NCBI RefSeq assembly: GCF_004104075.1
Contig: NZ_QOVK01000016.1
Span: 37,035-101,034 of the forward strand
Length of the DNA: 64,000 nucleotides
From: Leeuwenhoekiella polynyae
GTDB lineage: Bacteria; Bacteroidota; Bacteroidia; Flavobacteriales; Flavobacteriaceae
Direction: 5' to 3'
Position numbers and translations under genes: made by a program
Part shown: piece by piece, positions 17,298-26,127 of the stretch
Position numbering within the stretch: the stretch's first letter is position 1
Layout: the number at the start of each line of letters is the position of its first letter
The notes under the pieces: model-generated
Told to the model about the DNA's origin: nothing
The model's database searches: none
Seen by the model: only the letters and a program-made list of their open reading frames with translations

Positions 17298-19895
17298 TTA
17301 AAATTGCTGACCAATTATAAAGTGAGTTTCCCATCCGTTAGGACCACCAACGGTGCCCGGAATTGGATCAAACCCATAGCCAAAATCAATACCTAATAGA
17401 CCAAATGCCGGCATATAAATACGCACACCTGCACCCGCTGATCTGTTCATTAAGAACGGATTGTAATTTCTAAAATTGTCAAAAGAAGCCCCAGCTTCTG
17501 CAAACATTAACGCATAAATAGATGCTGATGGTTTTAGAGTAATAGGATATCTTAATTCAAATTCAAATTTATTAAAAATTGTGGCACCATCGTTACGATC
17601 TAAACTAGTTGTGGTTTGGCTACGGTCTTGTGGTAGCACAGATTGATTAGGGTATCCTCTCAATCTAATGACTTCACGCCCATCTAGGGCATAACCGCCT
17701 AAACCATCACCTCCTAAGTAGAACCGGTCAAAAGGAGGGATGCCCCGATCGTTGTTATAGGCACCGAGGAAACCAAAATCAACTTTAGAGCTTAACACTA
17801 GCTTCCCTACTAAAGAGGTAAACCATTGACCTTCAAATTTAACTTTGTAATACTCAAGCCAATTGAACCTCTCCTGATCTATTTCTGCAACACGTTCTGT
17901 ACCAGATTGAGTACCTTCACTAGAAGCTGCAGCACGCTCATCAGCGAGTGCTTTATAATCGGTACCGTTCCAAAGAGAATAAGGAGGGGTAAGTTTAGCG
18001 GTAAGGCTAAATTTAGACCCTGTTCTTGGGAAAATTGGGTTGACATCGGTCTCGTTACGAGAAATACCCACTGTATATGCTAAATTTTCTGATGAACCGT
18101 TACCAAAGGTAAACAGCCCAACATTATAATTCTTAAGGTCAAAATGCTGAAAACTGATAGCATGCGAAATGGTAAAATAGTTGTCAGGTACTTCTAATCT
18201 TTTTGCAAGACCAATAGATCCTCCTGTTATTAAAAACCTACTATCTTTATCTGGCCTTCCTCTGCTGCGGTTATTGAAGTCAAATCTATACTGAATACTG
18301 TGGGAAAAACTTAATTGAAGTTGTACTGGTTTTTTGCCACCCAACCACGGTTCAGTTAAAGAAGCGCTATACGTTTGGTAAAAAGTACTGGCTTGCGCTC
18401 TTAAGCTAAATTTCTGACCGTCACCCATAGGTAAAGGTTGGTAAGCATCTTTGTTGAATAAATTCTGAATAGAGAAGTTGTTGAAAGAAAGCCCGAGGGT
18501 TCCTACAAAACCACCACCACCGTAACCACCTTGTAGTTCGATTTGGCTAGCACCTTGTTCTACTAATGCATAGTTGATGTCAATAGTGCCGTCATAAGGA
18601 TTTGCATTCAAGAACTGAGGATTCAGCTGTTCCGGGTCAAAGAAACCAGTCTGACCTAATTCACGTGTTGTTTGAAGTACTGCAGCCTGACTGTAGCGCT
18701 GCCCAGGTCTGGTACGTAAATTACGGTAGATTACACGATCTTTTGTCTTGTCGTTACCGGTTATGGTAATACGGTCAAAGTACGCTAGTTTACCTTCTGT
18801 AATTCTAATTTCAAAATCAATGGTGTCATTTTCAACTTTAGTTTCTACCGGGTTGATCGTAGAAAATAAGTAACCACTGTTTTTATATAGGTTGGAAAGA
18901 TCATCAGCATTAGGGTCACCATCTTTAGAAATGCGCTCTTTTAAAAGAACACCATTGTAAACGTCTCCTTTTTCAAGACCAAGTTGACGTGCTAACTCTT
19001 TGTCTGAATAAACGGTGTTACCTAAGAAATCAATATCTCCTATATGATATTTGTTGCCTTCTTCTACGTATAGCTTGAGTGTGATTAAATCTTCGCCACT
19101 GTGTATGAGTGTGTCAGAAACTATTCTGGCATCTCTAAAACCATTTTCTTTGTATTTGTCAACAACAGATACTTTATCTTCTGCAAAATTCTCTGCGATG
19201 TATTTAGAGCGTTTCCAAAAGCGAATGATGTTTTTCTGTTTTGTATTTTTCATCTGCTTGCGAAGCTTCGCATCAGAAAGCTTTTCATTGCCTATAAATT
19301 CAATATCCTCAATCTTAACCCGGTCACTAAGCTCAACATTCACGAGCATGTCAACCTTTTGAGTTTCTACGGTGTCTGTTGTAGGGCGGGTAATGATTGT
19401 TACTTTAGAATTTAAATAACCTTCTTTTTTATATTTATTTTCAATATAAAATTTAGTCTTAGTGATCAAGTTCTCGGTTACCTTCGTTCCTTTGTTAAGG
19501 TCGTTGTCTTTAATGATATCTTTTGCTTTCTTCTCTTTGATGCCATTAATAGTGACCTTATTCAACTCGGGTACTTCTTCAATCTCAAATTTAAGATCAA
19601 CTTTATCGCCATTAATAGTAGCATACAGATTGATGTCGCTAAATAAATCTAGATCCCACAATTTTTTAATTACGTTACTAATGCGATCACCCGGTAAATA
19701 AACCAGGTCCCCGCTCCTTAGACGTGTAAAAGCAATTACCGTTTGCTCGTTATATTGTTTTGCACCTACAACAGATATTTCGCCAATTTCATACTGTTTT
19801 CCGTTAGAAACCGGTAAATCTTGTTGGGCTGTTGCAATGGTGTGGGTAAGGCAGCTTAGTAAAAAGGCCAGTATCAGGCCTGCTTGTTTAGGCAT
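17298..19895 (-). CDS. bamA: outer membrane protein assembly factor BamA
   Basis: The central Omp85 component of the BAM machine, inserting beta-barrels into the outer membrane. The ATG at 19895 gives a signal peptide (PKQAGLILAFLLSCL ... TATAQ) and avoids the 29-base overlap with uppS that the longest frame would cause. POTRA repeats occupy about residues 30-410 (for example IGEISVVGAKQYNEQTV and KVTINGIKEKKAKDII). A 16-strand barrel follows, with GGDGLGGYALDGREVIRLRG carrying the conserved RG of the Omp85 lid loop, and the protein ends in WETHFIIGQQF with terminal phenylalanine. It is about 865 residues. Confidence 0.94.
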   Translation of the reverse strand: MPKQAGLILAFLLSCLTHTIATAQQDLPVSNGKQYEIGEISVVGAKQYNEQTVIAFTRLRSGDLVYLPGDRISNVIKKLWDLDLFSDINLYATINGDKVDLKFEIEEVPELNKVTINGIKEKKAKDIIKDNDLNKGTKVTENLITKTKFYIENKYKKEGYLNSKVTIITRPTTDTVETQKVDMLVNVELSDRVKIEDIEFIGNEKLSDAKLRKQMKNTKQKNIIRFWKRSKYIAENFAEDKVSVVDKYKENGFRDARIVSDTLIHSGEDLITLKLYVEEGNKYHIGDIDFLGNTVYSDKELARQLGLEKGDVYNGVLLKERISKDGDPNADDLSNLYKNSGYLFSTINPVETKVENDTIDFEIRITEGKLAYFDRITITGNDKTKDRVIYRNLRTRPGQRYSQAAVLQTTRELGQTGFFDPEQLNPQFLNANPYDGTIDINYALVEQGASQIELQGGYGGGGFVGTLGLSFNNFSIQNLFNKDAYQPLPMGDGQKFSLRAQASTFYQTYSASLTEPWLGGKKPVQLQLSFSHSIQYRFDFNNRSRGRPDKDSRFLITGGSIGLAKRLEVPDNYFTISHAISFQHFDLKNYNVGLFTFGNGSSENLAYTVGISRNETDVNPIFPRTGSKFSLTAKLTPPYSLWNGTDYKALADERAAASSEGTQSGTERVAEIDQERFNWLEYYKVKFEGQWFTSLVGKLVLSSKVDFGFLGAYNNDRGIPPFDRFYLGGDGLGGYALDGREVIRLRGYPNQSVLPQDRSQTTTSLDRNDGATIFNKFEFELRYPITLKPSASIYALMFAEAGASFDNFRNYNPFLMNRSAGAGVRIYMPAFGLLGIDFGYGFDPIPGTVGGPNGWETHFIIGQQF

Positions 19896-19899
19896 CTGC

Positions 19900-20640
19900 T
19901 TAATTAATTTGCTCACTCGTCTTTCCAAATCGTCGTTCTCTTTTCTGATAATTATAAATTGCTTCGTACAGATGTTTTCTTGTAAAATCGGGCCATAACA
20001 CAGGTGTGAAATACAATTCTGCGTATGCTATTTGCCATAATAAAAAATTACTTATACGCTGTTCTCCGCTTGTGCGAATAAGTAAATCAACATCAGGCAT
20101 ATCATGGGTGTATAAATGCTCCTTAATGACTGCCTCGTTTATTAAATGTGGCGAAATTAAGTTTTTTTTAACTTTATCACTGATTTCCTGAACAGTTTTT
20201 ACCAGCTCCTCCCGTGAGCCGTAACTGAGCGCTAAAGTAAGTTTTAAGCGCGTATTATCTTTAGTTTTTGTAATTACTTCTTGCAGCTCCCGCTGTGCTT
20301 TGCTTGGTAGACTGGTTAAGCTTCCTATTGCAGCGAGTGAAATGTTATTGTCTTGTAGTGTTTTAATTTCTTTTTTAAGGGATGAGACCAGAAGATTCAT
20401 TAAGGTATCTACTTCAAGCTTTGGGCGATTCCAGTTTTCGGTAGAGAATGCATACAAAGTAACAAATGGCACTCCTAATTCTGCGCAAGCTTCAATGGTT
20501 TCGCGTACGGCTTTGGTTCCTTTTTTGTGCCCGTTGATACGAAGAAGTCCCTGATTTTTAGCCCAGCGCCCGTTACCATCCATAATGACGGCAATATGCT
20601 GAGGAAGCTTATCTTGATCTATTTCGTTTAAAAAATCCAT
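19900..20640 (-). CDS. uppS: isoprenyl transferase (undecaprenyl diphosphate synthase)
   Basis: A cis-prenyltransferase making the undecaprenyl carrier for cell wall synthesis. HIAVIMDGNGRWAKNQG contains the catalytic aspartate (D21), and PDVDLLIRTSGEQRISNFLLWQ and AYAELYFTPVLWPDF are the family's C-terminal signatures. Length is 246 residues, as expected. The gene order uppS-bamA-skp links lipid carrier supply with envelope assembly. Confidence 0.95.
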   Translation of the reverse strand: MDFLNEIDQDKLPQHIAVIMDGNGRWAKNQGLLRINGHKKGTKAVRETIEACAELGVPFVTLYAFSTENWNRPKLEVDTLMNLLVSSLKKEIKTLQDNNISLAAIGSLTSLPSKAQRELQEVITKTKDNTRLKLTLALSYGSREELVKTVQEISDKVKKNLISPHLINEAVIKEHLYTHDMPDVDLLIRTSGEQRISNFLLWQIAYAELYFTPVLWPDFTRKHLYEAIYNYQKRERRFGKTSEQIN

Positions 20641-20649
20641 TTCTAAAAA

Positions 20650-21342
20650 TTAAAAACCGCAATAACACGGTTGCCTGCCAAAGGTATAGGTTAAGGTTAA
20701 ACCTGTAAACATATACCAGTCATTATTATTTATATTACCAAAATTGGCATAATTATTATCTTCAGTACCGGGATAGCTTCCATCTAAATTATCTGTAAAT
20801 GTATAGCGTGCGCCCAGTTCTAATGCTAAAACAAAATTGGTATTCACCATTGCTTTAAACCCTATAACCATAGGTATTGCTAGGTCCCATTCTGAATCTG
20901 CACTTACGAGTGCATCTTGTACCGGATCAAGCGCAAAAGAATCGTGGTAAAAGTAAGTAAAACCCGTATATAAATAAGGAGTTGCAGGTTTATCAAAGCC
21001 TTGATGCATATCAAAATCCCAAAAGTTGTATTCTATTCCTAGCGAACCTTCAATTAGCGTGCTGCTGAATTCATAACCGCGCTGCTGTCTTCTGCTATCG
21101 TTGCTGTCTGTGTCTGAAGCATCAAGGTTAGCGAAAAGCACTGAAGCTCTAAAAGCGTGTCTTGCGCTGCGATTCCATTTTGCGATACCGCCAAATACAA
21201 CAGAATTAGGAGCTATATAATTAGATTTACCTACATCACCTATAAAATTACTACCACCTGCATATACCCCAACCTCATAAGTTTGACTTATTCCAGTAAC
21301 GGTAGCGAGCAAGGCAAATGTGAAGATTAGGAATATTCTCAT
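20650..21342 (-). CDS. DUF6089-like outer membrane beta-barrel protein
   Basis: A 230-residue secreted protein with a signal peptide (to about residue 18) and an eight-strand-like beta-barrel pattern. The opening TYEVGVYAGGSNFIGDVGK and the ending YTFGRQPCYCGF match a family found directly upstream of uppS and bamA in many flavobacteria (DUF6089). Its role is not established; position suggests an envelope structural or assembly function. It is 9 bases before uppS and probably the first gene of the operon, preceded by an exact TATATTTG element. Confidence 0.8.
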   Translation of the reverse strand: MRIFLIFTFALLATVTGISQTYEVGVYAGGSNFIGDVGKSNYIAPNSVVFGGIAKWNRSARHAFRASVLFANLDASDTDSNDSRRQQRGYEFSSTLIEGSLGIEYNFWDFDMHQGFDKPATPYLYTGFTYFYHDSFALDPVQDALVSADSEWDLAIPMVIGFKAMVNTNFVLALELGARYTFTDNLDGSYPGTEDNNYANFGNINNNDWYMFTGLTLTYTFGRQPCYCGF

Positions 21343-21359
21343 AGGCTTTTAAAAGTTTG

Positions 21360-21367
21360 CAAATATA
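21360..21367 (-). promoter_or_regulatory. candidate -7 element TATATTTG for the DUF6089-uppS-bamA operon
   Basis: An exact TAnnTTTG match on the minus strand, 17 bases before the start codon. No clear -33 TTTG is seen. Confidence 0.5.
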
Positions 21368-21441
21368 ACAATATTGTTTAGCTGCTCATTATTAATAATG
21401 AAGCGTGTTTTTGGTAAACAAAATAACTGTGGATTTATTGT

Positions 21442-22326
21442 CTAGTTGCGCTTGTCTTCGCCCCAAAGTAATTTCTTGCGTAAGGTGGTTAAAAAAGTAT
21501 CTTCTTCAAGCAAAACCAGCTTGATGTTGAAGTGAGCTTTTGTCAGTGTGATTTCGGTTTCTACCGGTAGTGTGGCAATGCGAGAGTCTAAAGAGACTAA
21601 ATGATCTTCTTCTCTTCCGCTTACTTTGAGCTTTATTTCTGTAGAATCTGGTACTACAATAGGTCTCGCGTTTAAGTTATGTGGTGCGATAGGCGTTAAA
21701 ATAAAACTGGAGGTTTTCGGCATAATTACCGGTCCGCCACAGCTTAGAGAGTAACCGGTTGAACCGGTAGGTGTAGAAATTATAAGTCCATCTGCCCAGT
21801 AATTGGTCAGGCGTTCTCCGTTAAGTGAAGTTTCTACAGAGATCATCGAAGTAGAGTTTTTTCTACTTACCGTAATTTCATTAAGGGCAAAATTGAGATC
21901 GTCAAAATTTTCATTAGGAGCCGAAGTCTTAATGCTTATAAGAGACCGCTCGGTAATGCTGTAATTATTTTTGAGTATTTCTTCAACAGAACTTACGAGT
22001 TTCTCTTTGTTTACAGTGGCTAAAAATCCTAATCGACCAGTGTTTATGCCAACTATAGGTATGTCGAGATCTCTGACGTAAGTAACGGTTTGAAGTATAG
22101 TGCCGTCACCACCAATGCTAAAAAATAGATCGTAGCTTTTGTCAAGTTCTTCAAAAGTGCTGAAATGCGAATAGGTTTTACTGATATCTTCGTTCTCGTG
22201 AATGAGTTTTAAGAAGTTTTCTTCAATAATAACTTCGACTCCTTTTTGATGAAGCAAGTCGAGTAATTGCTGAACATATTTCCCAGAATTTTCGTGATAA
22301 AATTGACCGTAGATCCCTACTTTCAT
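21442..22326 (-). CDS. nadK: NAD kinase
   Basis: Phosphorylates NAD to NADP. It carries the GGDGT motif (residues 72-76, SIGGDGTILQ) and the second signature STPTGSTGYSLSCGGP with the NAD-binding glycines. Length is 294 residues, normal. It follows the CBS protein by 19 bases, as commonly found in flavobacteria, and probably shares its transcript. Confidence 0.94.
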   Translation of the reverse strand: MKVGIYGQFYHENSGKYVQQLLDLLHQKGVEVIIEENFLKLIHENEDISKTYSHFSTFEELDKSYDLFFSIGGDGTILQTVTYVRDLDIPIVGINTGRLGFLATVNKEKLVSSVEEILKNNYSITERSLISIKTSAPNENFDDLNFALNEITVSRKNSTSMISVETSLNGERLTNYWADGLIISTPTGSTGYSLSCGGPVIMPKTSSFILTPIAPHNLNARPIVVPDSTEIKLKVSGREEDHLVSLDSRIATLPVETEITLTKAHFNIKLVLLEEDTFLTTLRKKLLWGEDKRN

Positions 22327-22345
22327 ACGTGTTGACTTTGCTATC

Positions 22346-23008
22346 TTAAATGTTGAGGTATTTGTCTAAATAGTGTGAGCGTTCTTGTAAATCTTTTATA
22401 AAAGCATCCTCCTGATGTTCTGAAACTATAACATAGCCATACCTTCTAAAAGCTTGAAGAATAGTATTGAAGCTTGTGTCTGCACCTATCTTTACTGAAA
22501 TCTGCGCAACCTCATTTTTTATTTGTGAGATGAATGCGCCTAAAATTTTTCCATCATTAGACTCTACAATCTGGCAAACTTCGCTAAAGCTATAATCGTG
22601 TATACCATGCTCGATTACAATGATGCTTCCGTTTTCATTTAAAAAAGGAGTGTTGTTAAAATAGGTCATCACGTCTGCCAGCTCATAGTATCCTAAATAA
22701 TTAGCGGTTTCTTCATCAAGAACCGGCATTAGATTCGCATTATTTTGAGCAAAAGCTTCAATGACATTAAGCCAATTCGTATCGGTACGCACAAAGAAAA
22801 CTTCATACATGTGGCTATTGTCTGCAATGATCTCTTCAGAAGCGTGACAATGCACATCGCTCTCATTTAAACATCCTACATAGGTATTGTCTCTTAAAAT
22901 AGGAACGTGAGAATATGTGGTTTGAGAAAAAAGTTCTTGCGCATCGCCCATGAGCAATTGCTCGTCAAGCGGATCAATGTCTTTTATGATGTAGTCAGTG
23001 ATTTTCAT
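22346..23008 (-). CDS. CBS-domain protein
   Basis: A 220-residue cytosolic protein with a tandem CBS pair in the first 130 residues (TYSHVPILRDNTYVGCL and NLMPVLDEETANYLGYYE) and a C-terminal ACT-like stretch (SIIVIEHG ... ISQIKNEVAQISVKI). CBS pairs bind adenosine nucleotides. Position just upstream of NAD kinase suggests a link to nucleotide or cofactor sensing, but no partner is known. It diverges from pdxJ. Confidence 0.85.
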   Translation of the reverse strand: MKITDYIIKDIDPLDEQLLMGDAQELFSQTTYSHVPILRDNTYVGCLNESDVHCHASEEIIADNSHMYEVFFVRTDTNWLNVIEAFAQNNANLMPVLDEETANYLGYYELADVMTYFNNTPFLNENGSIIVIEHGIHDYSFSEVCQIVESNDGKILGAFISQIKNEVAQISVKIGADTSFNTILQAFRRYGYVIVSEHQEDAFIKDLQERSHYLDKYLNI

Positions 23009-23063
23009 AGCTTGTTTGATGCAATTTAATTAAAAAAGTAGGGGCAGAGCCTGTGTTACTTCG

Positions 23064-23071
23064 TATTTTTG
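23064..23071 (+). promoter_or_regulatory. candidate -7 element TATTTTTG for pdxJ
   Basis: An exact TAnnTTTG match, 23 bases before the pdxJ ATG, in the short divergent gap with the CBS gene. No clear -33 box. Confidence 0.55.
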
Positions 23072-23094
23072 CAGGCAAAGTTACAATTATTGAG

Positions 23095-23808
23095 ATGACA
23101 AAATTAAGTGTAAATGTTAATAAGATCGCAACATTACGTAACGCCAGAGGTGGTAATGTTCCTGACTTGGTAAAAACAGTAAAAGATATAGAATCTTTTG
23201 GAGCGCAGGGAATTACCATTCATCCCAGGCCAGATGAGCGTCACATTCGCTATCAGGATGCACGGGATTTAAAAGCTATAGTTAAGACAGAATTAAACAT
23301 AGAAGGGAATCCTGTAGAGAAGTTTATCAATCTGGTTTTAGAAGTGCAACCTGCTCAGGTTACTTTGGTGCCAGATTCTGTAGATGCAATTACTTCAAAT
23401 GCGGGTTGGGATACGATTAAAAACCGGGCTTTTTTAAAAGAAGTTATTGCTGAATTTAAATCGAAAGGCATTCGTACTTCCATATTCGTAGATCCGGTAG
23501 CAGAAATGATAGAAGGTGCTAAAGAAACCGGTACAGATAGAATTGAATTATATACCGAAGCTTTTGCGGTAGGTTTTAAAGAGGGGCGTCCTAATGCTGT
23601 GAAGCCTTATGTTGAGGCTGCCCTTCTGGCTCAGGATCTTGATTTAGGGCTAAATGCTGGGCACGATTTGTCATTAGAGAATGTAAAGTTTTTTGCGGAT
23701 AGTTTGCCCGGACTTTTAGAAGTTTCTATAGGTCATGCACTTATCGCCGAAGCACTTTATGACGGTCTGGAAAAAACAATACAGTCTTACTTAGAAGCTT
23801 TATCTTAA
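23095..23808 (+). CDS. pdxJ: pyridoxine 5'-phosphate synthase
   Basis: PdxJ condenses 1-deoxy-xylulose 5-phosphate and aminoacetone phosphate in de novo vitamin B6 synthesis. The start is the ATG at 23095; upstream in-frame codons fall in the promoter. Family signatures are LSVNVNKIATLRNARGG, ITIHPRPDERHIRYQD, VTLVPD and GLNAGHDLSLENV near the C-terminus, and EVSIGHALIAEAL closes the TIM barrel. Length is 237 residues. It is followed after one base by an alpha/beta hydrolase. Confidence 0.94.
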   Translation: MTKLSVNVNKIATLRNARGGNVPDLVKTVKDIESFGAQGITIHPRPDERHIRYQDARDLKAIVKTELNIEGNPVEKFINLVLEVQPAQVTLVPDSVDAITSNAGWDTIKNRAFLKEVIAEFKSKGIRTSIFVDPVAEMIEGAKETGTDRIELYTEAFAVGFKEGRPNAVKPYVEAALLAQDLDLGLNAGHDLSLENVKFFADSLPGLLEVSIGHALIAEALYDGLEKTIQSYLEALS

Positions 23809-23809
23809 T

Positions 23810-24580
23810 ATGATTTTACACAGCAGCATTACAGGTTCTGGGAAGCCATTTCTAATTTTACATGGTTTCTTAGGGATGGGAGATAACTGGAAAACTTTAG
23901 CCAATCAATTCGCTGAATCTGGTTATGAGATGCATCTTGTAGATCAGCGCAATCACGGTCGCAGTTTTCACAGTGACACGTTTAATTATGAGGTTTTAGC
24001 TGATGACTTAAAAGCTTATTGTGATGAGCATGAGTTAACAGATGTTATTTTGTTAGGTCATTCCATGGGAGGTAAAACTGCAATGCTTTTTGCAATGCGC
24101 TACCCGGAGTTGCTAGAGAAACTCGTCATAGCTGATATTGCGCCTAAATATTATGCGCCACATCATCAGACTATTTTAGAAGGCTTAAATGCTTTGTCAG
24201 AAAATGAAGAAGCCAGAAAATCTCGCGGAGATGCTGATGCTTTTTTGGAAAAGTATATTGCAGATTGGGGTACGCGACAATTTTTATTGAAAAACCTATA
24301 CTGGCAAAAAGATAAAACCCTTGCGCTACGTGTAAATCTCCCGGTGCTTACAAATAAAGTAGAAGCTATTGGTGAAGGGCTGCCAACTCAAACTGTTTAC
24401 GAAGGGGAAACCCTGTTTTTAAACGGTCTCAAGTCTGATTACATAACTAAAGAAGACACAGCGTTAATACAGGCACATTTTCCCAATTCAGAGGTAATAG
24501 GTATTCCAGATGCAGGTCACTGGTTACACGCGGAGAATCCTAAAGATTTTTACGCGGAAGTAATGAAATTTCTAGGTTAA
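23810..24580 (+). CDS. alpha/beta hydrolase (YbfF-like esterase)
   Basis: A 256-residue alpha/beta-hydrolase. The oxyanion region is LHGFLGMGDNWKTLA, the nucleophile serine is S85 in LGHSMGGKTA, and the likely catalytic histidine is H237 in DAGHWLHAENP. VDQRNHGRS matches the YbfF/ABHD11 esterase group. The substrate is unknown. The ATG comes directly after the pdxJ stop, so the two are surely co-transcribed. Confidence 0.9.
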   Translation: MILHSSITGSGKPFLILHGFLGMGDNWKTLANQFAESGYEMHLVDQRNHGRSFHSDTFNYEVLADDLKAYCDEHELTDVILLGHSMGGKTAMLFAMRYPELLEKLVIADIAPKYYAPHHQTILEGLNALSENEEARKSRGDADAFLEKYIADWGTRQFLLKNLYWQKDKTLALRVNLPVLTNKVEAIGEGLPTQTVYEGETLFLNGLKSDYITKEDTALIQAHFPNSEVIGIPDAGHWLHAENPKDFYAEVMKFLG

Positions 24581-24782
24581 TCTGCGGTTGTATCCGTTGA
24601 AAAGATATATTCGCTTCTTAAATAATATATAACTAAGAATAAAAAAATAGCTTAGTCAGCATTGTGGATTAATCGAATTAGTTGATTTGTAATCATAAAA
24701 TCGATATAAATCTCACGGAGACTCAATAAATTTTTATAACATTGTTAGTGAAATTTATTATGCATGCACAACAAATAAGCTC

Positions 24783-24790
24783 TATTTTTG
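24783..24790 (+). promoter_or_regulatory. candidate -7 element TATTTTTG for the FadL-GDSL pair
   Basis: An exact TAnnTTTG match, 60 bases before the FadL-type gene, in a 270-base AT-rich gap that otherwise shows nothing I can name. Confidence 0.5.
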
Positions 24791-24850
24791 ATGTATTCTT
24801 AAAAAATTCAACCTCAATTATTAAATTATAATTTTATTCCCTTTTAGAGT

Positions 24851-26113
24851 ATGAAGAGAGTTTTAGTTACGTCTTTATTCTTATTAGCTTCTGCGATAAC
24901 GTTTGCGGGAGGTTATAGAGTTGGACTTCAGGGACAACGAGCCCTGGCAATGGGACATACCGGTGTAGCTTATGTTAATAGTGCCGAACTGGCATTTTTT
25001 AACCCGGCCGGTTTAGTGTTTTTAGAAAATAAGATCAATGCTTCGGCAGGTGGTTTTGGCGTTTTTTCAAGTGTAGCTTGGCAAAATGAAGGAACAGGGC
25101 AATATGCTCAGACAGATAGTCCAATGAGTACACCCTTTTACTTATATGGTTCTTATGCATTAAATGAAAATCTAAGTCTAGGATTGGCGGTTTATACACC
25201 TTACGGAAGTACAGTGGAATGGCCAACAGATTGGGCAGGTTCACATTTAGTAAATAATATAGAGCTTGCTGCGATCTTTATTCAACCCTTAGTTTCTTTT
25301 AAAATCAGCGATAAGTTTAGTGTAGGTGGTGGGCCAATCTTCGTTACGGGTAATGTGAACTTCAATAGAAATGCTAATCGGTTTTTGACAGATCTTGAAG
25401 GCAATCGTTCTAATGTAACAATAGATGATAGTGGTGTTACAAACTGGGGATATTCAGTAGGAGCAATGTTCAAGGTGACTGAAGATTTTACTTTGGGTGC
25501 AAATTACCGTTCAGAAATTATTTTAGATTCTAAAGACGGTACTGCCACTTTTGCAAACTTCCCTAACGATAGTGGAGCGCCTATAACAGTAGGTACAACA
25601 ACCATTCCTTCTAATGGAACAACAGGCTTTACAGCATCATTACCCCTGCCAGCGGAACTTACCGTTGGTGGATCTTATAGTAAAGACAAATGGGTGGTTA
25701 ATTTTGATTACACCCGTACATTTTGGGATGTTTATGAAGATTTAGATATTGTATTTAGTAATGGTCAAGAATCTATAAATCCTCGTAATTATAAGAACTC
25801 TTCAATCTATAAAGTAGGGTTTGGGTATTCTGCGAGTGAGCGTATTATGTTGCGTGCTGGATATTATTTTGATGAATCTCCGGTTAGATCAGGATATTTC
25901 GCTCCAGAAACTCCACGTAACGACAGTAACGGGTTTACGGCAGGTTTGTCTTATGTGATTTCAGATAGTTTTGCAATAGATGCTTCTTTTCTATATGTAA
26001 GATTTAAAGAAATTAATGAGTCTTATGACTATGTAGATGATGGATCATCTTTTGGAGGGGCCTATAAATCAAGTGCATTTGTTCCTGGAATTGGGTTGAC
26101 TTATAAACTTTAA
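24851..26113 (+). CDS. FadL/OmpP1-type outer membrane transport protein
   Basis: A 420-residue outer membrane barrel of the FadL/TodX family, which carries long-chain fatty acids or hydrophobic compounds. After a signal peptide (to about 19) comes the family opening GYRVGLQGQRALAMGHTGVA and YVNSAELAFFNPAGLVF, with the conserved NPA turn of the hatch region. Amphipathic strands continue to the C-terminus, PGIGLTYKL. The following gene, 14 bases on, is a GDSL lipoprotein; the pairing suggests lipid hydrolysis coupled to uptake (inference). Confidence 0.9.
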   Translation: MKRVLVTSLFLLASAITFAGGYRVGLQGQRALAMGHTGVAYVNSAELAFFNPAGLVFLENKINASAGGFGVFSSVAWQNEGTGQYAQTDSPMSTPFYLYGSYALNENLSLGLAVYTPYGSTVEWPTDWAGSHLVNNIELAAIFIQPLVSFKISDKFSVGGGPIFVTGNVNFNRNANRFLTDLEGNRSNVTIDDSGVTNWGYSVGAMFKVTEDFTLGANYRSEIILDSKDGTATFANFPNDSGAPITVGTTTIPSNGTTGFTASLPLPAELTVGGSYSKDKWVVNFDYTRTFWDVYEDLDIVFSNGQESINPRNYKNSSIYKVGFGYSASERIMLRAGYYFDESPVRSGYFAPETPRNDSNGFTAGLSYVISDSFAIDASFLYVRFKEINESYDYVDDGSSFGGAYKSSAFVPGIGLTYKL

Positions 26114-26127
26114 AAAAGAGCTAGACG

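Noticed and set aside
17826..19701. Several open frames on the strand opposite bamA
   Set aside because: They are short, lack family motifs and are covered by a clear BamA.
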